The notes beneath the pieces were generated by a model. The model was not told the origin of the DNA and did no database searches. It saw only the letters and a list, made by a program, of their open reading frames with translations. From Methylomonas sp. (GTDB taxonomy: Bacteria > Pseudomonadota > Gammaproteobacteria > Methylococcales > Methylomonadaceae): a DNA stretch of 64,000 nt. The DNA is taken from positions 1 to 64,000 of the forward strand of contig NZ_JALOBS010000003.1 in the NCBI RefSeq assembly GCF_023228165.1, written 5' to 3'. The number at the start of each line of letters is the position of its first letter. Position 1 is the stretch's first letter. Positions 26,248 through 33,387 of the stretch are shown here, in pieces. The translations under genes were made by a program, and so were the position numbers.

Positions 26248-27879
26248 CTATTGATGCATTGTTTTGAGTGCATTGAACAGCACTCCGACATCATGCTGAC
26301 CCTTGAATACCTGCGGAATTTCCTTTTTTATATCCAGCAGGCTGTAGACGGCGGTTAACGCCGATCTGATGGAATATTCAACGGTGAACACCACATCATC
26401 GGGGAGTTCGCAGAATTGTCCGATAAAGGCGAAATTCTTGGCGCCAGCAGGTACGACATTCGGCCGGTCGCCTTCGACTCTGGGCATGAATTGACTGGTG
26501 ATGAACGGCATCAGGCACGGAATACAGTTTGCAGCGTCAATAATAGCTTGCGCTTGTTCGCCAAGTTTAAGGTGTTGAAACAGTTCAATTAAAATCTCTT
26601 CACCGCTACAGTTGGACATGGGTTTGTTGACGAAATTGCCGATTCTATCCGGGAATAAGCCATAGCCCCAGAACACGAAGACATTTTCCGGTTGATTAAT
26701 AAAGTGCGGCTGATGTGCCAACACGATACTCATAAACCAATTCGAATCCGTCAAGGTGAACAAGCCGCCGGTGCCGGCCTGATTACCGGTAAATTCTTCT
26801 ATGAAATTAAAGAATGCCGGGTCTGTGAGCGTGACGGTAAATGACTGCCATTTGGTCTGCTGAATATGATCGGCAAACACTGCAGGATGTCCGAACCTTG
26901 GACGACCTTTAGCAATATCCCCCCAAAGCGTCCAGGCACTGCCGGACTTATTTGAGTTCAGAATGGCGGGGGCTGTCATAGAGCCGAGACTGGAATTCTC
27001 TGTCATACACCCTAATGTAACGAACACGAGATCATCCTGCCCAATGGCGATATTGTTACTTTCCTCGTCGCAAGTATAACGAATCCCTTTCACCGACCTC
27101 TGCTCACCGCCCAAATCGAAATCAAGCCCCGTGACCTTGGCGTTCAGTCTGAAGCGCACCCCTTGCGCCTTCAGCCAGGTCACCAGCGGCAATATCATCG
27201 AGTCGTACTGATTATAAGGTGTGCGCCAGACGCCGCCCATTTTGTTGAAATCGGGAAATAACTGAATAAATCTCAATAAATAGCGCTTCAGTTCGACCAC
27301 GCTATGCCAGGGTTGAAAGGCGAACATGGTTGCCCACATCAACCAGAAATTATTCTCGAAAAATGTCGGTGAAAACCAATCTTCAATGCGCTTGGCGCCA
27401 AGCGAATGTTCGGAATGCATCATCAAGGCGACTAAATCCAAACGATCTTTTTCACTCAATTCAAACGACGACACATCGACTTTTTGACCGTCTCTAACCA
27501 GACGACAGCGCGAATTGCTGACATATTGTTGGCTAAACTCGAAAATTTCGTCTTTGACACTCTTGGCGGGGTCGGTCAGTGAAGGGATGCTGGCAAATAG
27601 ATCGTAAGTACAGACGTAGTGCTCTTCGATCATCCGGCCACCGCGAATCACATAGCCTTTTTCCGGCGAACCGGCACCATCCAAACTGCCGCCGGTGATC
27701 TTGAGTTCCTCGAAAATCTGAATCGCTTCGCCTGGCATAAGACCGTCTCGTATTAAAAAAGCCGCGCCAGACAGTGAAGCGATGCCGCTGCCGACGAAAT
27801 AAGCCTTTCCGCTGCCGAGGCTTATCGCATTATGCTTGCGTGAAGCCTCGCGATTAAGGGATTCATGAACATGTTGCAT
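26248..27879 (-). CDS. ohyA: Oleate hydratase
   Basis: A 543-residue FAD protein (formerly 'myosin-cross-reactive antigen') that adds water to the cis-9 double bond of oleate or palmitoleate to give 10-hydroxy fatty acids. The FAD site is at AYFVGSGIASLSGAAFL, followed by the substrate and FAD loop ITGGSLDGAG and RGGRMIEEHY with the catalytic-type Glu. Later conserved parts include WATMFAFQPWHS and FAFIGQFCELPDDVVFTVEYS. No signal peptide; it acts in the cytosol or at the membrane face. In other bacteria it protects against free fatty acids, which fits the stress-type neighbours. Confidence 0.95.
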   Translation of the reverse strand: MQHVHESLNREASRKHNAISLGSGKAYFVGSGIASLSGAAFLIRDGLMPGEAIQIFEELKITGGSLDGAGSPEKGYVIRGGRMIEEHYVCTYDLFASIPSLTDPAKSVKDEIFEFSQQYVSNSRCRLVRDGQKVDVSSFELSEKDRLDLVALMMHSEHSLGAKRIEDWFSPTFFENNFWLMWATMFAFQPWHSVVELKRYLLRFIQLFPDFNKMGGVWRTPYNQYDSMILPLVTWLKAQGVRFRLNAKVTGLDFDLGGEQRSVKGIRYTCDEESNNIAIGQDDLVFVTLGCMTENSSLGSMTAPAILNSNKSGSAWTLWGDIAKGRPRFGHPAVFADHIQQTKWQSFTVTLTDPAFFNFIEEFTGNQAGTGGLFTLTDSNWFMSIVLAHQPHFINQPENVFVFWGYGLFPDRIGNFVNKPMSNCSGEEILIELFQHLKLGEQAQAIIDAANCIPCLMPFITSQFMPRVEGDRPNVVPAGAKNFAFIGQFCELPDDVVFTVEYSIRSALTAVYSLLDIKKEIPQVFKGQHDVGVLFNALKTMHQ

Positions 27880-27937
27880 GGTGGGTTCCTATTGACTAAG
27901 ACGAAAGCACTTTAGGGTGAATCGGAAGGATTGGCGG

Positions 27938-28159
27938 TTAGCTTTTCCTGCTCGCAAAAAGCAGCAATCCGCCGCCTGCGACTACTGCCGTCACACCTGC
28001 CCAAACAGGCACATTGACCGTCCTTGTGTCTTTGAGCGATAACTCTAAGGGGCCTAACTTAGCTTCCTGAGTTTCCCTTATATAGCTGAATTGACCGTAC
28101 ACCAATCCTAAAAGACCGCCTACGACCAGTACAATTGCCATGATTTTGCTTACGCTCAT
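27938..28159 (-). CDS. Small two-helix membrane protein
   Basis: A 73-residue protein starting MSVSKIMAIVLV at 28159; AGGAG lies 7 bases before it. It has one membrane helix at the start (IMAIVLVVGGLLGLVYG), a polar loop of about 35 residues with charged patches, and a second helix (VWAGVTAVVAGGGLLLF). The plan resembles DUF3185-type small membrane proteins. Function is unknown. It is the first of three tiny stress-type genes in a row. Confidence 0.75.
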   Translation of the reverse strand: MSVSKIMAIVLVVGGLLGLVYGQFSYIRETQEAKLGPLELSLKDTRTVNVPVWAGVTAVVAGGGLLLFASRKS

Positions 28160-28235
28160 TTCATATCTCCTATCCATTCAGATTAATGGCTAGCCGACGT
28201 AGCGGACCGCTTCGGGCCCGGGCACTGCGACTCCG

Positions 28236-28385
28236 TTAAAGTGGCCGTCGGCCTTGTATGACACGAATCACGATCACGATGAGCGCAATAACCAACAGAA
28301 TGTGAATAAATCCACCCAGTGTGTACGAGGAGACCAAACCGAGCACCCAACCGATAATCAGCAGGGTTGCAATTGTTTCAAGCAT
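28236..28385 (-). CDS. Lmo0937-family small membrane protein
   Basis: A 49-residue protein starting MLETIATLLIIGW at 28385; GGAG lies 9 bases upstream. The segment LGLVSSYTLGGFIHILLVIALIV is almost the family consensus. It should span the membrane twice and end with a basic tail (IQGRRPL). These proteins are widespread and linked to stress responses, but no mechanism is known. Confidence 0.88.
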   Translation of the reverse strand: MLETIATLLIIGWVLGLVSSYTLGGFIHILLVIALIVIVIRVIQGRRPL

Positions 28386-28574
28386 GAGTGTTTCTCCAAA
28401 CCGGGTCGTCAGTTGACGACAATGCAACAAATATCAAGCAATGCAGCAGATCAAAATCGCGCCGGACCATGAAAGGCAAGCTTCCTTTACATATCCGCCA
28501 AAAATAGTATTGCGACAGGCCGCGCGGCACTAGCCTATCGGCTCTGCCGCACGGATCAGCAATGTGTGATTTAA

Positions 28575-28748
28575 TTACTTTTTTTCAATATCCTGTTTGA
28601 GATCACCCAAGCCCGACTGGACTTTACCGACGTTCTTCTGGATATTGCCTTCAATCTCCATTCCCTTGTCATCCAGAATTACGCCGGCAGCTTCCTTGAC
28701 TTTTCCTTTGACTTCTTCAACACGGCCTTTCACTTGATCTTTGTTCAT
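28575..28748 (-). CDS. CsbD family stress protein
   Basis: A 57-residue hydrophilic protein starting MNKDQVKGRVEEVKGKVKEA at 28748, with AGGAG 7 bases upstream. The repeated Lys/Glu/Val pattern and the second half GNIQKNVGKVQSGLGDLKQDI are typical of CsbD/YjbJ, general stress proteins of unknown action in many bacteria. A longer frame upstream is not used because it lacks a ribosome site. Confidence 0.93.
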   Translation of the reverse strand: MNKDQVKGRVEEVKGKVKEAAGVILDDKGMEIEGNIQKNVGKVQSGLGDLKQDIEKK

Positions 28749-28841
28749 GAGTATCTCCTGGTGTGTTAGCCATGACCCAATTAGCCATGCCCAAAGCGAG
28801 GAATGATGTTCCCGATCGCTTAATTGAAACGATACAGGCAA

Positions 28842-29146
28842 AATCGAATGAGGTCGGTACGGCAGCGCACATAGCTTAAAAGCTAGGCCGGCAGCGTTTT
28901 CCGTTCCTGTAAACGCATCACGGAGCGGCGTCGGATGCGCCGAAAATCCAAGCGATACCGTCTATAGCCATTTTAGGCCTGGCCGAGACTGACTGTACCC
29001 TACCCGAAAGTTGCGATACACGTTGTATACCGCATCACGGCACACTGATCCGGCTGATTCCATTCATGGTTCGGCAAGCTCGCCATGAACGCAATCAACC
29101 TGTTACCGCTTACCCCAAGCCGGTCACAGAACTTTTTCACAACGTC
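28842..29146. other. Gap with a 7-bp hairpin repeat
   Basis: No gene seen. The only structure is TTCATGG...CCATGAA (29063-29089) around TTCGGCAAGCTCG. This kind of hairpin with a TTCGRCAAGCTC centre is a common intergenic repeat in many gammaproteobacteria; other copies in the genome would confirm it. Confidence 0.5.
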
Positions 29147-30274
29147 CTAAAAATGATAATGCGCCCCCAGGCCGACATATTCCACTTTGTCCTTGTAAAA
29201 CTGGCCACTGGGGGTAAAACCATTGAAGTATTCGACCATAATCTGCAGCTTGCGGCCCAGAACTTTGGAATTGTCGAACTCCATGCCGGCTCTGGCCGAT
29301 ATATCGGTACTCCAGTTATTTTCATCGTAATTCTTGAAATCGGCGGCAATGATGGGCCGCATTGAAGCAAAATCCAAGCGCCAAGGACTTCTAAACTCAA
29401 TACCATATTGCGTCGACCATTTTTTCAGCGCGGCAGGTTCTCGATGAAACAAACCGCCGCCACCGCCATAAACCCTAACGCCGTAAGGCAGTTCGTACGA
29501 CAGCTTTAAATCCACCCCCTCGTAACTGAGATTGACCCGCTCGAATTTGGTATCAAGCTTACGCAACAAAAATTCGTCGCCCAGGTGCGAACTTTGGTGA
29601 TAAAGCCGGCCGAACGCGGAAAACTGGCCGCTACGCACACTGGAATACAGGGAGGCGATGAAATCGGTATTCACCAGATCTGACGACGCAGCATCCAGAT
29701 TAAAGTCGCTAAACACCCCAGCCTGTATGCCGGCTTCCCATTGAGCCGTCGAGAGGCCGATATTGGCACGATAAAACGGTATGGTTTCACCGAAGCTCAC
29801 CGAGGCTATATTTCGACCATCGAAATTGTTACTTTGGTAATTGCGGTAGGCCGCGGAGAAATGCGCCCAGCGCGGATCGGCCAGCAAGGGCTTGAATAAA
29901 TGGCCGGTCGGCAGTAACCCGGTCGGCAATATCAGCGACTCGGCTATGGTCACGGTCGAAGTCTCGCCCTCGGCAGTGGCGACTTCCCTGGACTCCTCAA
30001 GGCTGGTTTCCGCAATTTTGACCGCACTCACGCCGGGGATCTCGGATAATACTTTGCTTGCTTCAGCGCGTTGGGCACTGGTCAAGTTGGCGACGGGCAA
30101 AGTTATCACCCCATCCTTGACCGGCAAGGCCGCCATATCGAGCTTTAAATCGTGTTTCAAAGCAGCGGCGGCATAACCGGCGATATAGGCGTCATCCGCG
30201 GTCGAGGCTTGAGCAAAGGGCGCGGAAGCCAGTAAAACACCCGCCAAGGTAATCAGTGGGCGACAAGTCATCAT
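29147..30274 (-). CDS. DUF1207 outer-membrane barrel with N-terminal BON-like part
   Basis: A 375-residue protein with a signal peptide (cut near FAQAS). Residues about 25-95 look like a BON domain (AYIAGYAAAALKHDL, GVITLPVANLTSAQRAEASKVL, IPGVSAVKI). From about 120 on it is DUF1207 (LFKPLLADPRWAHFSAAYRNY, SFGETIPFYRA, FSAFGRLYHQSSHLGDEFL), ending in a barrel-type YVGLGAHYHF with terminal Phe, so an outer-membrane beta barrel is likely. The start overlaps the stop of the BON lipoprotein gene by 4 bases. The two products may act together; function unknown. Confidence 0.85.
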   Translation of the reverse strand: MMTCRPLITLAGVLLASAPFAQASTADDAYIAGYAAAALKHDLKLDMAALPVKDGVITLPVANLTSAQRAEASKVLSEIPGVSAVKIAETSLEESREVATAEGETSTVTIAESLILPTGLLPTGHLFKPLLADPRWAHFSAAYRNYQSNNFDGRNIASVSFGETIPFYRANIGLSTAQWEAGIQAGVFSDFNLDAASSDLVNTDFIASLYSSVRSGQFSAFGRLYHQSSHLGDEFLLRKLDTKFERVNLSYEGVDLKLSYELPYGVRVYGGGGGLFHREPAALKKWSTQYGIEFRSPWRLDFASMRPIIAADFKNYDENNWSTDISARAGMEFDNSKVLGRKLQIMVEYFNGFTPSGQFYKDKVEYVGLGAHYHF

Positions 30275-30891
30275 TGTTTGCTCGGTACGCTGGCATTGAC
30301 CATCAACTCATTCTGAACCGACTTCACACCCTGCTGGCTATTCACCAAGCCTATTGCTCGACCCAGCAGTTGTTCGGAGTCCAAGCTGCCTTTTAAAGTC
30401 ACCACGCCATTCACAGTAGTCACCTCAATCACAGACGCTTTAAGATACTCGTCGCTTATCATCGCCGCTTTGATTTGTGTGGTAATAGCCGAGTCATCAA
30501 TAAATTCGCCCGTTGTGCTGGCAGCATCGACTACCGCATCCTTGGCGCCCGCTAGACGTTTGCCTGTGTTGTTGATGGCTTTATCGATGGCTTGCCCGGC
30601 TTTTTCCAACTCATTGTTAGCTGTGTGTTTCGATTCTTCCAGATAGGTACCGGTTTTTTCAACCTGCTGTGTAACGGACTCTTTAATCGAATCCATTTTG
30701 TTATCGGCCATTTCAGCCGTTTGTTCAATGTTTTGCCCAACGTTATCGACCGCTTTATCAATCTTTTGGCCGGCCTTTTCCGCCGAACCTTCCTGTTGAC
30801 AGGCCACCAGACCAAGTATGGCGGCTAAACAACTAATGACAATCATCCGGTTTGGTAGCAAATTTTGAGGCGAATCTGGTGTGGTTTTCAT
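30271..30891 (-). CDS. BON-domain lipoprotein with helical repeats
   Basis: A 206-residue protein with a lipoprotein signal (ILGLVACQQ, Cys at about residue 31). Residues about 38-125 hold repeats of the kind KAGQKIDKAVDNVGQNI and KAGQAIDKAINNTGKRL, probably a long helix. One BON domain follows (about 130-198; DDSAITTQIKAAM, VNGVVTLKGSLDSEQ). BON proteins sit in the periplasm at membranes and stabilise the envelope in osmotic stress. It is upstream of and coupled to the DUF1207 gene. It is a functional relative of the nearby decayed BON gene. Confidence 0.9.
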   Translation of the reverse strand: MKTTPDSPQNLLPNRMIVISCLAAILGLVACQQEGSAEKAGQKIDKAVDNVGQNIEQTAEMADNKMDSIKESVTQQVEKTGTYLEESKHTANNELEKAGQAIDKAINNTGKRLAGAKDAVVDAASTTGEFIDDSAITTQIKAAMISDEYLKASVIEVTTVNGVVTLKGSLDSEQLLGRAIGLVNSQQGVKSVQNELMVNASVPSKQ

Positions 30892-31188
30892 GGCTTAATC
30901 CTTGAATAATGGCGTTATTTGCAAGTGTGGCATGTCGGGCAGCATCGATGCGGTGCGGTGCGGTGCGAAATACAGCCACAGCTTGGGTAATCCGGCTGTG
31001 TAAAGCTGATTTTGATTCTAAGGATAAGACTTGATCCAGTCTGTACGGTGTCGTACATAAGCTGCCATCGCAATACAGAAACGCCACTTGTATCAAGTCT
31101 GCAGGCAAGCATCTGGCGGCATTGCTGAATGTAAGCTTTTGAAATGCGCTTATAAAAAAAGTCGCTTGAACCGCCCAACGTGCGTCAG

Positions 31189-33387
31189 TTAGAACAACTT
31201 CTCGAACGCCTCGGCTGTCACCGGTTTCGAGAACAGATAACCTTGGCCGTAATCGCAACCGGCTTGCAGCAGCAACTCGCGTTGTTCTTCGGTTTCCACG
31301 CCTTCGGCAATCACTTTCATACCCAGCACATGCGCCATCACGATAATGGCTTCGCATAAGGCCATATCGATTGAACCGACACTTAAATTGGAAACAAAGA
31401 TCGGATCTATCTTCAAAAAATCGATGTGATATTTTTTCAGATAAGCCAGCGACGAATAGCCGGTGCCGAAGTCGTCCAGCGAGGTCTGCATGCCGGCGTC
31501 TTTAAAAGCCCGCAATTTATCGGAAACGATGCTGGAGGCATCCAGCAGCAGCCCTTCGGTAATTTCCACCGCAATACAGCCGCCAGGTAAGCCCAGACGC
31601 TGTAAATGCTCGAACCAATCGGCCAGCTTTTCGCCGTTATTATAAAATTGCGCCGGCGATTTGTTGATGCTGATCTGAAACTGGGTATGATGATGGATAC
31701 GCCAGTTCGAAACCTGCTCGGCTACCTGGTGAAACACCCAGGCGCCTAACTCGGTAATCAAACCGGTTTCTTCGGCGATGGGGATAAACTCAGCCGGGCT
31801 GATCAGGCCACGAGTTGGATGCTGCCAGCGTATCAAGGCTTCAGCTTTGCGGATTTCGCCGGTAGCCAAGTCCACAATCGGTTGATAAGCCACCCAGATT
31901 TGCTGATCGATCAGGGCGTGGCGCAAGTCGTTGGTGAGTCGTAATCGATTCTCCGCCGCCTCCTGCATCGCCGGCGTGAAATAACAAAACCGGCTGCGTC
32001 CCAGCTTCTTGGCGGCATACATGGCCTGATCGGCTTTCTTGAGTAATTCTTCCAGGGTGTCGGCATCGTCGGGGTACAAGGCAATCCCAATGCTCACCGA
32101 AACATAGCAGCGTTCGTCCTGCAGCTGAAAGGGCTTCATGATGGCTTGCAAAATGGATTGTGCCACCCGATTGATGCTATTGAAGTCATGCAGTTCATCC
32201 ATTATCAGGGTGAATTCATCGCCGCCCGGTCGCGCCAGAGTATCGGTTTCGCGGATGCAGCTCAGCAGCCGTTGGCTGGTTTCTTGCAATAAACGATCGC
32301 CCATGTCGTGTCCCAAGGTATCGTTGATATCCTTGAAATGATCCAGATCCAAAAACAGCAACGCCAGTTTTTGCCGGCCACGATGAGATTTGTTGATGGC
32401 GCGTTGCAATCGGTCCAGAAACAGGCGCCGATTCGGCAGACCGGTGAGAGGATCGATATTGGCCTGTTGGCGAATGATTTCTTCGCTTCGTCGATATTCG
32501 GTGATGTCTGAAAACATCGCCACCCGCCGAATCGCCTGACCGGCATCGTCATACACGGTGCTAATCACTAAACGCGCCAGATATTCAGTGCCATCTTTAC
32601 GGCTGTTCCATATTTCGCCTTGCCATTGGCCGGTAATATTTAGGGAATTCCACATGTCGCGAAAAAAAGCCTGATCGTGATGATCGGACTTAAGCATTGC
32701 AGTCGATTGCCCCATGGCTTCCGCGCTTGAATAACCGGTCAATGTGCTGAAAGCCGGATTAATCGCCACAATTCGATTATCGATATCGGCCACCACAATG
32801 GCTTCTTCAAGCGCCATATAGACGGTCGCCGCCAATTGCAGCTGTTGCTGGTTACGCTTGTGCTCGCTAATATCCGCCATTGCCGCCAAGCAGCTATTGC
32901 GGCTGCAGTCGGCCGTGGCCTCGATAGCCACCCAGCAGGATTTGCCATCAAAGGTCAGCATAATCTGGCAATGCTGTGACTCTGCATGGGCAAACACGTT
33001 TTCCAAAAAGTGCTTAAAACCCGCTTGATATTCGGTAGCGACGAAATCAGCAAAATGCCGTCCGGTTATCTGGATACGATCAATACCCAACAAACCTTCA
33101 CCCTTGAAGTTGGTTTGATGAATGCTGCCGTCTTTCCCTAAGGTAAAGTATGCAATCGGGGCAAAGTCGAACAGTTCGGCATAGCGTTCCAAGGCTTGTT
33201 CGGCGTTGGCCCGCGATTCTCGCAAGGCCTCGTTTTGCATCTCCAATTCAATTTGATGCACTTGCAACTCATGCAACAGTTGCAGATGCGATTCCGGCGA
33301 ATGTTCGGCCGGTATGCCGGTGAGTTGACGCTCGGCACGCTGGCGTAATTTGCCGATATTGCGGTCCTCATCATGCCGATTGCTCAT
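31189..33387 (-). CDS. PAS-PAS-GGDEF-EAL cyclic-di-GMP protein
   Basis: A 732-residue cytosolic signalling protein. In order: an N-terminal coiled coil, PAS (about 65-175), second PAS with a PAC tail (about 185-305), GGDEF (about 315-475) with intact GGDEF in ARPGGDEFTLI, and EAL (about 485-732) with EALIRWQH and DDFGTGYSSLAYL. Both enzyme motifs look complete, so it may make and break cyclic-di-GMP, or use GGDEF to sense GTP. It has no membrane segment. Its start overlaps the upstream CheB-CheR gene by 17 bases. Confidence 0.94.
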   Translation of the reverse strand: MSNRHDEDRNIGKLRQRAERQLTGIPAEHSPESHLQLLHELQVHQIELEMQNEALRESRANAEQALERYAELFDFAPIAYFTLGKDGSIHQTNFKGEGLLGIDRIQITGRHFADFVATEYQAGFKHFLENVFAHAESQHCQIMLTFDGKSCWVAIEATADCSRNSCLAAMADISEHKRNQQQLQLAATVYMALEEAIVVADIDNRIVAINPAFSTLTGYSSAEAMGQSTAMLKSDHHDQAFFRDMWNSLNITGQWQGEIWNSRKDGTEYLARLVISTVYDDAGQAIRRVAMFSDITEYRRSEEIIRQQANIDPLTGLPNRRLFLDRLQRAINKSHRGRQKLALLFLDLDHFKDINDTLGHDMGDRLLQETSQRLLSCIRETDTLARPGGDEFTLIMDELHDFNSINRVAQSILQAIMKPFQLQDERCYVSVSIGIALYPDDADTLEELLKKADQAMYAAKKLGRSRFCYFTPAMQEAAENRLRLTNDLRHALIDQQIWVAYQPIVDLATGEIRKAEALIRWQHPTRGLISPAEFIPIAEETGLITELGAWVFHQVAEQVSNWRIHHHTQFQISINKSPAQFYNNGEKLADWFEHLQRLGLPGGCIAVEITEGLLLDASSIVSDKLRAFKDAGMQTSLDDFGTGYSSLAYLKKYHIDFLKIDPIFVSNLSVGSIDMALCEAIIVMAHVLGMKVIAEGVETEEQRELLLQAGCDYGQGYLFSKPVTAEAFEKLF

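Noticed and set aside
30945..30966. GCGGT direct repeats (GATGCGGTGCGGTGCGGTGCG)
   Set aside because: Four units of 5 bases only; likely slippage, no associated feature.
30833..31357. 174-codon minus-strand frame between two signalling and stress genes
   Set aside because: It overlaps both neighbours, is rich in Arg and Ala without fold-like pattern, and lacks a ribosome site.
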